A DNA stretch of 64,000 nt from contig CANRID010000003.1 in assembly GCA_947630665.1 (NCBI GenBank), forward strand, positions 41,464 through 105,463. The letters are read 5' to 3'. The notes beneath the pieces were generated by a model. The model saw only the letters and a program-made list of their open reading frames with translations, was not told the origin of the DNA and ran no database searches. Of the stretch, positions 46,124 through 55,235 are shown piece after piece; position 1 is the first letter of the stretch; every line of letters starts with the position of its first letter. The position numbers were made by a program, and so were the translations under genes. Source of the DNA: an uncultured Bacteroidales bacterium. GTDB taxonomy: Bacteria > Bacteroidota > Bacteroidia > Bacteroidales > UBA932.

Positions 46124-47944
46124 TTAAAGGTCCTGCAGGTCTATCGTCTGTTCAAGGTCGGTCCTTTCCGGCAGCATGATTACCGTATTCCCGTCTTGCA
46201 GATGGTAAAGCAACACTTTTTCGGGCTGTTTCCGCTCCAGTACGGAACCGACGTCCAGAAAGCCGTTATTATTTTTATCTTCCGTGATGCGGATGGAATA
46301 ATTCCCCTTTTCCAGATACGGGAACGGGAGCCGGCTATCCGAAGTAATGATGTACTTGCGATAGACTTTATCCCGTCTTTCGCTTATAAGTTCCACTATA
46401 TAACGCGCGTTTACATTTTTTATGTCTAAGATAATGGAACTCAGGCGGTCGTTGGTGGGAAGCGAGAGCTTATGGTAGGTGGAATCATTTGTAAATCCGT
46501 TGATGTCTTTAAAAGCCGCCTGCGGAATGATCATCTCGTAATCATTGCCGACTTTCAACGGTTCGTCGGGACGGAGGATGTATTTGCGCAGATCGAGACT
46601 GTCCTGCCGTACGGTGAACGGCATTTTCGTCACCACCTTACGGGGAGTGCTTTGGGTGAAGCTCACGGAATCGAAGCTGACTGCTGCCAGCGGCTCGTTG
46701 AATTCGAAAATATAACCGTTCTGTTCCACCATGTCAGGAGGGGCGGTAAGCTTGAATTCGAGCAGGTCTTTTCTGCGGGACGATTCCTTTTTATCGTTAT
46801 TCTTTTCTTCTTCATTTTTCGGGCGGGGCGCCACGAATTTCAGGTTTTCGACCGTCGGGACCAGAACGCCCAAGGTATCTGTTTTATGATATTTGATTCC
46901 TAAAAAAAGAGTATCGGGGATATGGCCGCTGTCGTTGATCCAGAAGGCGAGACTGTCGAATGTCGGGTTGAATTGCTTGATGATCTTGCTTTGTCTGACT
47001 CCCCGGATGGCGAAAGAATCGATAATCACATTCGGGGCATTGAATTTAATGTAGGCTCCCCGCAGGCTGGGACGTTCATAATTGAGAATGAATTGATTCG
47101 TAGGAGTTTCTTTAAATGCGTAGATATTCCATTCGGAAGGCCGGGCCAGACAGGCGGCGGTATCTTTCATATTATAAGAAGCCAGCTGCGGCATGCCCTT
47201 GCGCATTACCACCTCCGGAGCAACGAGAGTATCCAGAAAGCCTACCGTTTCGCTTCCGGGATCATACAGGTTATTATTGTTTTCATCTTTAAAGGCGAAA
47301 ACGGCGTACGGGATAGGTTTGATGTTCCTTATGCAGAAATATCCCCACTTGTCGCTTTTGGCCATGGCATCGGGGAGAGTCTTGAACACCGAGGAGTCGG
47401 AGGGATCGGCATACAGCGCGACCGTAACTCCTTCTAAAGGAAGCAGGCTGGAATAGTCCAGCACCGTACCGCTCAGAAGCATCGAGTCGATAGTACCCCC
47501 GGTGGAAAAACTGAATACGTAGTTTTCCAGTATGTTGCCTTCGTTGTTATCGGCTAAGGCTGATCCGAAATTAAGAGAATAGGTTTGGGCGGAATCGAGT
47601 TCCTCCGGAAAGGTTACGACTACGCTTTTCTTTTTGATGCGGGTTTTGAGCCTCTTTTTCTGAGGAGGGGAGAGCAGGACGTTAGTAGCGGGGTCCTTTA
47701 GCTGTACATATTCATCGAATGTGATGACAATCTGCGTCTTGCTGCGCGGAACATAGATCGCGTCCGAGTCGGGCAAGGTAGCCACCACTATGGGAGAGAG
47801 GGTGTCTTTAGGACCGCCGCTGGGAGGCGCTTTGGTATTGGCGCAAGAACTTATGTGAAGGCTGTAGGCTCCCAACAAAACAAAAACCAGAATCTGATAT
47901 ATATACTCTTTTAAAAATTTCATCTTCTCTTTCAAAAATTTCAT
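46124..47944 (-). CDS. Lipoprotein with Ig-like (SbsA/Big_5) domain
   Basis: The 606-residue protein has a lipoprotein signal ending SLHISSC, followed by CANTKAPPSGGPKDT, the usual start of Bacteroidetes Big_5 lipoproteins. The Ig-like domain (about 50-155) includes ITFDEYVQL and LNFGSALADNNEGN. A carboxypeptidase-regulatory-like domain follows, with DENNNNLYDPGSE, and a second DKNNNGFLDVG near the C-terminus. Function is unknown but it is probably envelope-associated. Two start codons 21 bp apart lie in a tandem duplication (MKFLKEK-MKFLKEY). It begins 14 bp after rel. Confidence 0.85.
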   Translation of the reverse strand: MKFLKEKMKFLKEYIYQILVFVLLGAYSLHISSCANTKAPPSGGPKDTLSPIVVATLPDSDAIYVPRSKTQIVITFDEYVQLKDPATNVLLSPPQKKRLKTRIKKKSVVVTFPEELDSAQTYSLNFGSALADNNEGNILENYVFSFSTGGTIDSMLLSGTVLDYSSLLPLEGVTVALYADPSDSSVFKTLPDAMAKSDKWGYFCIRNIKPIPYAVFAFKDENNNNLYDPGSETVGFLDTLVAPEVVMRKGMPQLASYNMKDTAACLARPSEWNIYAFKETPTNQFILNYERPSLRGAYIKFNAPNVIIDSFAIRGVRQSKIIKQFNPTFDSLAFWINDSGHIPDTLFLGIKYHKTDTLGVLVPTVENLKFVAPRPKNEEEKNNDKKESSRRKDLLEFKLTAPPDMVEQNGYIFEFNEPLAAVSFDSVSFTQSTPRKVVTKMPFTVRQDSLDLRKYILRPDEPLKVGNDYEMIIPQAAFKDINGFTNDSTYHKLSLPTNDRLSSIILDIKNVNARYIVELISERRDKVYRKYIITSDSRLPFPYLEKGNYSIRITEDKNNNGFLDVGSVLERKQPEKVLLYHLQDGNTVIMLPERTDLEQTIDLQDL

Positions 47945-47958
47945 CTCCTCACACAGAT

Positions 47959-50271
47959 TTATTCTTTTATATCTACCCGCGTCACATTTTCGACGCCTTT
48001 TATTTTCTGAATCCTTTTCATCAGCAGGTCAAGGTCTTCCGTATTGTGGACATACAGATCTATATACCCTTCGAATATGCCGTCGTGGGTCTCGAAATGG
48101 ATCTTGCGTATGTTTATGCTCAGCACTAAGGTTATATATTTTGTAATATCGTTTACTAGGCCCAGCCGGTCGATGCCTTTCATCTCTATCCTGGCCAGAA
48201 ACGACAGCATGATATGCTTGGTCCATTTTACGTTGACTATCTTCCCTCCCTGGATGGAGGCGAGGGCCGTGGCCTGCGGACATACTTTTTTATGTATGGT
48301 TACCTGGTTGTTGTCGTCCACGAATCCGATAACCGCATCTCCCGGAATGGGTTTGCAGCATTCGGCCACTTTATAGGTAAGGGTTTTGTCCAGCGGGTTC
48401 TCCTGGAGCAGATAATCCTGTTTTTTATTGATTTCCGGCAGCTTGTCCGTTTTTTTGTCTTTGGAATCATCTTTGTCGTTATTGCCGGAGAAATTCAGGA
48501 ACTGGAAATTCCAATATTTGACGAATTTGTTTTCGGTATTTTTTTTGAGAATTTTCTCGAGTCCCGACAGGTCCACCAGACCGACGCCGATTTTACTGTA
48601 TAATTCCTCTTTGTTGTTGAGCTTGTATTCCCGGATCAGTTTTTTCAGCACCCTCATCTGGGGTTTTACCCCGTGCTTGGCCAGCTCGGCTTCCAATATC
48701 GTCTGCCCTTCTTTGATGGAATTTTTAATGTCCGATTTAAGCGCATTGTATATCAGTTCCTTGGCTTTTGGGGTAGCGGCAAAGTTCAGCCATTCCCGTT
48801 GGGGCTTTTGCGATTCGGCCGTAATGATCTCTATCTGGTCTCCGTTTTTCAGTACGTGGGACAAAGGCACTAACTTTAAATTGACTTTGGCCGCGATGGC
48901 CCTGTTCCCGATTTCGGTATGGATATAATAGGCGAAATCGAGGGCGGTGGAACCTTTGGGAAGTCTGCGCGATTCCCCTTTTGGGGTAAATACGTATATC
49001 TCGGAAGAAAGAAGCTCATCGTGGAATTTGTCGAGCAGTTGCAGCGCGTTGGCATCCGGATCCTCCAGAACTTCCCGTACTTTGTTCAGCCATTCGTCCA
49101 GATCGCTTTCCGTTTTGGAGACCCCTTTATAGCTCCAGTGCGCGGCAATGCCCTTTTCGGCTATTTCGTTCATGCGGACCGTTCGTATCTGCACTTCCAC
49201 CCAGTTCCCCTGAGGACTCATCAAAGTGCAGTGCAAAGCCTCATAACCGTTGGATTTAGGGGTGCTTACCCAATCCCGGATACGGTCCAGTTTGGACTGG
49301 TAATCTTCCGAAATCAGGGAATAAATATCCCAGCATTGCTTCCGCTCGGTGGTTCCGTTGTCTTTGGGCTCGAAAATGATGCGTAGGGCGAACAGATCGT
49401 AAATCTGATCGAAAGGCAGACTTTTGGTCTGCATCTTTTTCCAAATGGAGTAGGGGGTTTTGGTCCTTTTGCTGATGGTGAAATTATACCCCGCTTTTTT
49501 CAGAATCGCTTCTATAGGCTGGATGAACTGGTCGATGGCGTATTGTTTGCGGGCCATCAGCTCGTTCAGCTGCCGGCTGATTGTTTCGTAAGCCTCTGGC
49601 TCCCTGTAGCGCAGCCAGATATTTTCCATTTCCGATTTCATGCTGTACAGACCCAGACGGTGGGCCAGCGGAATGAAAATATACATGGTCTCGCTTAAAA
49701 TCTTGTCCTTTTTCCTCTCCGGCATGTACTGGATGGTCCGCAGGTTATGGAGCCTGTCGGCGAGTTTTATAAGGATGACCCTTACATCGTCATTCAGAGT
49801 CAGCAGGATCCGTTTGAAGTTTTCTGCCTGGAGGGATTTTTCCTGTATCTGGGTCAGTTTGCCGGGGTAAAGGATTCCGTCTGCGGCGGCCTCGGAATGT
49901 TTGGAATCCATAGCGGATTTTATTTTTGTAAGGCCGTCCACCAAAGACGCTATTTTCTCTCCGAAAAGGCGCGAAATGTCTTCCACCGTGTATTCGGTAT
50001 CCTCTACCACATCGTGCAAAAGAGCCGCTACGATGGATTTGTATCCTAATCCGATCTCCTGTACTACCACTTTGGCCACGGCTATCGGATGGAGGATGTA
50101 AGGTTCTCCGGAACGTCTTCTCACGCCTTCATGCGCCTTGTTGGCGAATTCGAAAGCTTTGATGACGCCTTCGTATTCTTCCTGGGTGGCGCACCGTTTG
50201 AGGCTGGCCAGACGGAGAGACTCGAATTCTTTATAGATCAAATTATTATCTTCTTGTGAAAATGTACTCAA
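47959..50271 (-). CDS. rel: Bifunctional (p)ppGpp synthetase/hydrolase (Rel/SpoT family)
   Basis: The 770-residue enzyme makes and degrades the alarmone (p)ppGpp. The N-terminal HD hydrolase domain has HDVVEDTEYT (about 85-95) and appears intact. The synthetase domain follows with KRTKTPYSIWKKM and DRIRDWVSTPKSNGYEALH; the basic RIRD motif resembles bifunctional Rel enzymes rather than RelA. TGS (YVFTPKGESRRLPKGSTALDF) and a C-terminal ACT domain complete it. The start is TTG, supported by GGAG 9 nt upstream and a TAG five codons before. It heads the run to ispG. Confidence 0.95.
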   Translation of the reverse strand: MSTFSQEDNNLIYKEFESLRLASLKRCATQEEYEGVIKAFEFANKAHEGVRRRSGEPYILHPIAVAKVVVQEIGLGYKSIVAALLHDVVEDTEYTVEDISRLFGEKIASLVDGLTKIKSAMDSKHSEAAADGILYPGKLTQIQEKSLQAENFKRILLTLNDDVRVILIKLADRLHNLRTIQYMPERKKDKILSETMYIFIPLAHRLGLYSMKSEMENIWLRYREPEAYETISRQLNELMARKQYAIDQFIQPIEAILKKAGYNFTISKRTKTPYSIWKKMQTKSLPFDQIYDLFALRIIFEPKDNGTTERKQCWDIYSLISEDYQSKLDRIRDWVSTPKSNGYEALHCTLMSPQGNWVEVQIRTVRMNEIAEKGIAAHWSYKGVSKTESDLDEWLNKVREVLEDPDANALQLLDKFHDELLSSEIYVFTPKGESRRLPKGSTALDFAYYIHTEIGNRAIAAKVNLKLVPLSHVLKNGDQIEIITAESQKPQREWLNFAATPKAKELIYNALKSDIKNSIKEGQTILEAELAKHGVKPQMRVLKKLIREYKLNNKEELYSKIGVGLVDLSGLEKILKKNTENKFVKYWNFQFLNFSGNNDKDDSKDKKTDKLPEINKKQDYLLQENPLDKTLTYKVAECCKPIPGDAVIGFVDDNNQVTIHKKVCPQATALASIQGGKIVNVKWTKHIMLSFLARIEMKGIDRLGLVNDITKYITLVLSINIRKIHFETHDGIFEGYIDLYVHNTEDLDLLMKRIQKIKGVENVTRVDIKE

Positions 50272-50329
50272 AGCAGTAATCTCCTATATAAATTCCGGCC
50301 CCCAAGTTAGTGAAAATCTTCCCTTTTTC

Positions 50330-51355
50330 CTATACTTTTCCCGTTCTGTTCGCTTCCTCTTTTTGCGATGACTTTCCGCCGGATGCGCCGGAGTCGTTCA
50401 TACCAAGCTGATTATGTTGTATTTCCGTAGGATCGCTATCTACATATTGGAAAGCGTGGGAGATTTCCGCACCTGCCAGTATGATGGCCCAGCTTATATT
50501 CATCCAGATCAAGAAGAGGGGAATGGCGGCGAAAGCTCCGTAAACGGCATTCAGACGGGAAACCATCAATTGCGTTTCCATATACAGGTATTGCATGACG
50601 GAAAAGGCCGTGGCGGCAATCAGTGCGGCATTCAGCGCCGCCGTCAGATGCACTTTTACGTTAGGGATATATTTATACATGGTTGTAAAGACGAAAACGA
50701 CTATGGCGTAGAAAAGCAGCCATTGCAGCACGAATCCGATGGATTTGCTGTGCCTTAACCCGAATCCGATGGAATCCAGGGCATTGTTAAATACCAATGT
50801 AATGGAAAGAAAAATGAAAATGATAAAGGGCGCTACCACGAGGATGCCTACATAATAGAGGAACCGTTTGGCCAGCGGACGGACCCGCTCCACGTTCCAG
50901 ATATCATTGAAGGCTTTTTCTATGTTCAGAATCAGCCATATAACGGTCCATAGGAAAAAAAGGAAACTGATAAGGCCGAATAGCCCCTGTTCGCTGGTCC
51001 GAACTATATTGTCGGCGAACTGGATGATCCATTGCAATACCTCCTTGCTGCCGGAAAACGACTCCAATAACAATTCCTGAAGTCTTTTTTCGATGCCGAA
51101 GCCTCCCGTTATGACGAAGGCGACGGCCACGAAAGGCGCTACGGACAAGGCTGAAAAAAAACTTAGCGTAACGCTGTAAAGTCCCAGCTTGTTTTTTCCT
51201 GCTTCTTTGGTGGTGATAATGGCCACTTTCAGATACCGGATCAGCCGGGCTTTAGCCTTGCTCAGATCTTCCAGATTCAGATGCCAGATATCGACCGTTA
51301 TGAATTTTACGGACCGTTTGTATATGCGCTTTATTTCTTCCAGCAGATTTTTCAT
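50330..51355 (-). CDS. YihY/BrkB family membrane protein
   Basis: The 341-residue protein has six main hydrophobic segments and the family pattern GLYSVTLSFFSALSVAPFVAVAF, LILNIEKAFNDIWNVE and YKYIPNVKVHLTAALNAALIAA, quoted in part. A charged C-terminal tail follows. The YihY/BrkB family was once called ribonuclease BN by mistake. Its function is not established, with transport suggested. It lies 12 bp after the thioesterase gene and 58 bp before rel. Confidence 0.88.
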   Translation of the reverse strand: MKNLLEEIKRIYKRSVKFITVDIWHLNLEDLSKAKARLIRYLKVAIITTKEAGKNKLGLYSVTLSFFSALSVAPFVAVAFVITGGFGIEKRLQELLLESFSGSKEVLQWIIQFADNIVRTSEQGLFGLISFLFFLWTVIWLILNIEKAFNDIWNVERVRPLAKRFLYYVGILVVAPFIIFIFLSITLVFNNALDSIGFGLRHSKSIGFVLQWLLFYAIVVFVFTTMYKYIPNVKVHLTAALNAALIAATAFSVMQYLYMETQLMVSRLNAVYGAFAAIPLFLIWMNISWAIILAGAEISHAFQYVDSDPTEIQHNQLGMNDSGASGGKSSQKEEANRTGKV

Positions 51356-51367
51356 CCCGATTTGTTT

Positions 51368-51745
51368 TTACAGTCGCGACATGAATTTCTCCGGATCGAT
51401 GATATATCTCACATGTTCGCCGTAGCCGATTTCCCCTTTTTCATCTTTTGCGGTTACTTTAAAATAAACCTTTTTGCCGTCCGTTCTTTCCACTACGGCC
51501 CTCGCCCGGACCCGGGCGCCCGGACCGCAGGCCCGGGTATGATGTACGTTCATTTCGGTACCTACGCTTTCCAATCCTAAAGGTGCCTGCCGCAGAAGCA
51601 TGTAGGCCGCGGATTCCATGAGCGCGATCATGCCCGGGGTGGCGAATACTTTCAGCCCTCCCGATTTATAATGTTCCGCCGTATCTTTTTCTCCTACCGT
51701 AAGGTCGGCGGTATATTCCATCCCTTCTTTAATATTTTCCAACAC
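51368..51745 (-). CDS. Hotdog-fold thioesterase (FlK-like)
   Basis: The 125-residue protein resembles FlK-type thioesterases. The residues equivalent to the FlK catalytic Thr42-Glu50-His76 are all present with matching spacing: Thr36 and Glu44 in FATPGMIALMESAA and His68 in GTEMNVHH. The acyl-CoA substrate is unknown, and fluoroacetyl-CoA is not implied. The start is a GTG (51745) that lies within a perfect 14-bp palindrome; TTG at 51742 is an alternative. The YihY gene follows. Confidence 0.85.
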   Translation of the reverse strand: MLENIKEGMEYTADLTVGEKDTAEHYKSGGLKVFATPGMIALMESAAYMLLRQAPLGLESVGTEMNVHHTRACGPGARVRARAVVERTDGKKVYFKVTAKDEKGEIGYGEHVRYIIDPEKFMSRL

Positions 51746-51835
51746 AATCGATTGTGATTACAGGTTTCAAGTATTTTTTGTCCTACAGTCCGTGCGCGGC
51801 ATAGGGCCGTTATGTGCGGACACGATACGGAACGG

Positions 51836-53032
51836 TTATTTTTTCAGTTCCGCGGCGAATGTGCGCACCATTTCCTGCGCGCTGTCCTGCATTTTTTCTT
51901 CCAGAGGGCATCCGAATACTTCGATGGCCGGTTCCAGATACGGCATGCCGTTTTCATCCAAGAACTTTTTCAGTCCCTTTACGCCGGCTCCGTTCCAGCT
52001 GGAAGACCCGAAAACGGAGATGATCTTGTTTTTAGGGTTTACGAGCCTGATTTCGTTGCATAGATGTTCCATCATCGGATGCATTTGGGTGTTGTAGGCG
52101 CAGGTACCCAGGATGAGTCCCTTGTATTTCCATATTTCGCTGAGAATATAGGAAACGTGGGTCTTGGAGACATCGAATGTGTGTATGTTCCTGATCCCTT
52201 CCTCTGCAAGCAAATACCCGATATAGTCGGCCATTTTTTCCGTATTTCCGTACATGGAGGCGAAAGCGATCACTACTCCTTCCTGACTTTCGTAACGGCT
52301 CCACTGATCGTACAGGCTGATGACTTTCTGCGGATTTCCTTTCCATATCAGACCGTGCGAAGGAGCGATGATCTTTATATCGAGCGGAGCCAGCTTGGCG
52401 AGCGCTTTCTGCACCATGCCGCTGTATTTTCCCACGATATTGGAATAATACCGGCGCATCTCGTCCATATATTCCCCCTCGAAATCGTTCTGATAGTCGA
52501 ATATACCTCCGTCAAGCGTTCCGAACCCGCCAAAGGCATCGCATGCGAAAAGGGTCTGGCTGGTCACTTCGTAAGTCACCATGGTTTCCGGCCAGTGTAC
52601 CCACGGGGCGATAAAGAATTTCAGTTTCGTTTGCCCCAACTCTAATTCATCCCCGTCGCCGATCCGGAGGAAGTTCTCTTCCTTTACCTGATAGAAAGAC
52701 TGCAATAGTTTGAACGTCTGATTGTTGCCTATGAGCTTCAGGTTCGGATAGAGCGACAGCAGGGATCTTATCATGCTGGAATGGTCGGGTTCCATGTGGT
52801 TTACCACTAAATAATCCAGCGGTCTGCCGCCGAGGATCCGTCCGATTTTATCAAGATAATCGTCATCGGAGCCGAATTCGATTGTATCTATCAGGGCGGA
52901 TTTTCTATCGGGAATAATATATGAATTGTAAGAAACTCCTTTCGGAAGGGGCCAGTTATTTTCGAAAAGATGTTTTTTACGATCATTCGTTCCAATGTAG
53001 TAAATGTTGTCTGTAATCTGAATTTCTCTCAT
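51836..53032 (-). CDS. Flavodiiron protein (A-type flavoprotein, O2/NO reductase)
   Basis: The 398-residue protein has an N-terminal metallo-beta-lactamase-like diiron domain and a C-terminal flavodoxin domain with an FMN loop (ASMYGNTEKMADYI). Diiron ligands are visible as His79-x-Glu81-x-Asp83-His84 in NHMEPDHSS, the His in WVHWPETM, the Asp in FACDAFGG and the His in PSHGLIW. Such enzymes reduce O2 to water or NO to N2O and protect anaerobes. With cytochrome bd this gives the organism two oxygen-disposal systems in this window. There is no fused rubredoxin, so an external electron donor is needed. Confidence 0.94.
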   Translation of the reverse strand: MREIQITDNIYYIGTNDRKKHLFENNWPLPKGVSYNSYIIPDRKSALIDTIEFGSDDDYLDKIGRILGGRPLDYLVVNHMEPDHSSMIRSLLSLYPNLKLIGNNQTFKLLQSFYQVKEENFLRIGDGDELELGQTKLKFFIAPWVHWPETMVTYEVTSQTLFACDAFGGFGTLDGGIFDYQNDFEGEYMDEMRRYYSNIVGKYSGMVQKALAKLAPLDIKIIAPSHGLIWKGNPQKVISLYDQWSRYESQEGVVIAFASMYGNTEKMADYIGYLLAEEGIRNIHTFDVSKTHVSYILSEIWKYKGLILGTCAYNTQMHPMMEHLCNEIRLVNPKNKIISVFGSSSWNGAGVKGLKKFLDENGMPYLEPAIEVFGCPLEEKMQDSAQEMVRTFAAELKK

Positions 53033-53075
53033 GACTGAAAATTTATATTTCTGAAATTTATATTCCTGGAAATTG

Positions 53076-55154
53076 TTATTTGGATTTATGTTGTTCTGTT
53101 TCTACTATTTTATAAAATTCGTCTTCGCTTACCACCGGTATTCCGAGCTTTTGGGCCTTTTGCAGTTTCGAACTCCCGCTTTTTTCTCCGGCCACTAAAT
53201 AGGCGGTATTTCCCGATACGGAGCTGCCCACCTTGCCGGCATGGGATTCTATATATTTTTTCATTTCCTCGCGGGAGACGGAAAAATTTCCGGTAATCAT
53301 TATGGTTTTTCCTGCCAGCGCGGAGGAGACGGGTTCTTTCTCCTGTTCGTTTTCCGAAAACTGCAATCCTGCCTCTTTCAGCTCTTCTATAACCTTTCTG
53401 TGCCGGGGTTGGGCGAAATAATCGAGCAGGGAATCCGCCAGCTTTTCTCCGACGTCTTCCGTAGCCAGCAGTTCCTCCCGTCCGGCCTTCATCAGATTAT
53501 CTATATTTTTGAATGCGTCGGCCAGATTCCTGGCGGTGGTTTCGCCTATAAAACGGATGCCTAATCCGAATAAAATCCTGTGAAACGGAAGCTGTTTGCT
53601 CTCCTGCAGGGATTTGAGAAAATTATCCGCCGATTTGTCTTTCCATTTGTCCAGCGTAAGCAACTGTTCCCGGGTCAGTTTATACAGATCGCTCAATTCG
53701 CTGATGTAATTTTTAGAGTACAGCTGGTCTATCGTCGCTTCTCCGGCATTGATATTCATTGCTTTCCGGCTGATGAAATGAATGAATTTGCCTTTGCGCT
53801 GGGGCGGACAGAAATCGGAGTTCGGACAAAAATGCTTGGCCTCGTCTTCATCTTTTACCAGCCGGGTTCCGCAAGCCGGGCAATCCCGGGGAAATATGGC
53901 TTCGGGGACTCCCGCTTCCCGTCTGGAGATTTCCACGCGGGTGATTTTGGGAATGATTTCCCCTCCTTTTTCCACATATACGTAATCCCCCAGATGAATA
54001 TCCAACAGTTCCATCTGCTCTGCATTATGGAGCGTAGCCCTTTTTACAATAGTTCCCGACAGTTGCACCGGATCGAGGTTGGCCACGGGCGTAACGGCGC
54101 CTGTCCTGCCGACCTGATAATCCACCGAATTCAGACGTGTAAGCGCTTCTTCCGGTTTGAATTTGTAGGCGACCGCCCAGCGGGGAGATTTGGCGGTATA
54201 GCCGAGGCTCCTCTGAAGATCGAGCTGGTTGACTTTTATGACGATGCCGTCTGTGGCGAAAGGCAGACTCTTCCGTTTTTTATCCCAGGTTCTGATATAC
54301 TGGTTTATCTCCTCCATGTCCTTGCACTCCCGGGCGTGTTCGGAAACGGGCAGTCCCCATGAAGCCGCCATGGCGAGGGCCTCCAGATGGGTCTCTGCCT
54401 TCAGGTCGGGGGCGATCAGATGATAAAGGGTGCATTCGAGGCCTCTTTCCCTTACCTGATTGGAATCGAGCAGTTTCAAGGATCCCGCCGCCGCATTGCG
54501 CGGGTTGGCGAAAAGAGGTTCCTCGTTCAATTCGCGCTGATGATTGAGCTTGTCGAAAGCCTGGTACGGCATGTAAATTTCTCCGCGGATTTCGAATTCT
54601 TCCGGATAATTCCCCCCTTTCAGAAGCCGGTGGGGTACCGAGGGAATCTGCAGGACGTTCAGTAAGACATCGTCTCCCACAGCGCCGTCTCCCCGGGTAA
54701 GCGCCCTTGTGAGTATGCCTTTGGTATAAGTGAGGCAGATGGCCGTGCCATCGAATTTCAGCTCGCAGGAATACGTGAATTTTTTATCCGTCGCTTTCTG
54801 GATACGCTCGTTGAACGCATAGATTTCCGACGGATCGTATGTATTGCCCAAAGACAGCATGGGATATTTATGAGGATACTGCTTGAATTCTTCGACAATG
54901 CCGTTGTCGGGAAAAGAGGGAAGCTCCGTTGCCGTATCCGCTACGCTGGACAGATCGTTTCCCACTTTCCGGGTAGGAGAATCGGGAGAAAGGTATTCGG
55001 GATAAAGCTTTTCCAGAGTGTCCAGCTCGTGCATCAGAAGATCGTATTCGAAATCCGAAACGGTGGGGTTGTTTAATACGTAATAGCTATGATTATGAGC
55101 TCTTAAAATTCTGGTAAGTTCCTCTATTCTATGTTTTGCCTCGTTTTTCTTCAT
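53076..55154 (-). CDS. ligA: NAD-dependent DNA ligase
   Basis: The 692-residue enzyme seals nicks with NAD+. The order is the Ia domain (YYVLNNPTVSDFEYD), the adenylation domain with the AMP-lysine in CELKFDGTAI, the OB fold, and a Cys4 zinc finger (CPACGTRL ... CPNSDFC). Helix-hairpin-helix repeats and a C-terminal BRCT domain (AGKTIMITGNFSVSREEMKKYIE) follow. The start at 55154 (MKKNEAKHRI) is preferred over an ATG 6 codons upstream because the upstream sequence belongs to the promoter region. Confidence 0.96.
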   Translation of the reverse strand: MKKNEAKHRIEELTRILRAHNHSYYVLNNPTVSDFEYDLLMHELDTLEKLYPEYLSPDSPTRKVGNDLSSVADTATELPSFPDNGIVEEFKQYPHKYPMLSLGNTYDPSEIYAFNERIQKATDKKFTYSCELKFDGTAICLTYTKGILTRALTRGDGAVGDDVLLNVLQIPSVPHRLLKGGNYPEEFEIRGEIYMPYQAFDKLNHQRELNEEPLFANPRNAAAGSLKLLDSNQVRERGLECTLYHLIAPDLKAETHLEALAMAASWGLPVSEHARECKDMEEINQYIRTWDKKRKSLPFATDGIVIKVNQLDLQRSLGYTAKSPRWAVAYKFKPEEALTRLNSVDYQVGRTGAVTPVANLDPVQLSGTIVKRATLHNAEQMELLDIHLGDYVYVEKGGEIIPKITRVEISRREAGVPEAIFPRDCPACGTRLVKDEDEAKHFCPNSDFCPPQRKGKFIHFISRKAMNINAGEATIDQLYSKNYISELSDLYKLTREQLLTLDKWKDKSADNFLKSLQESKQLPFHRILFGLGIRFIGETTARNLADAFKNIDNLMKAGREELLATEDVGEKLADSLLDYFAQPRHRKVIEELKEAGLQFSENEQEKEPVSSALAGKTIMITGNFSVSREEMKKYIESHAGKVGSSVSGNTAYLVAGEKSGSSKLQKAQKLGIPVVSEDEFYKIVETEQHKSK

Positions 55155-55169
55155 GGATAAAAAATCAAA

Positions 55170-55207
55170 CAAAAATACGTATATTTTTAATAAATGTCAT
55201 AAATTTG
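55170..55207. promoter_or_regulatory. Overlapping divergent promoters of ligA and the phosphofructokinase gene
   Basis: Minus strand: TATTTTTG (55170-55177) with TATG (55198-55201) 20 bp upstream, serving ligA. Plus strand: TAAATTTG (55200-55207), 28 bp before the kinase ATG. The ligA -33 element overlaps the kinase -7 element by 2 bp. Confidence 0.6.
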
Positions 55208-55235
55208 CACCTGAATGTTATTAGATCTTTTAAGA

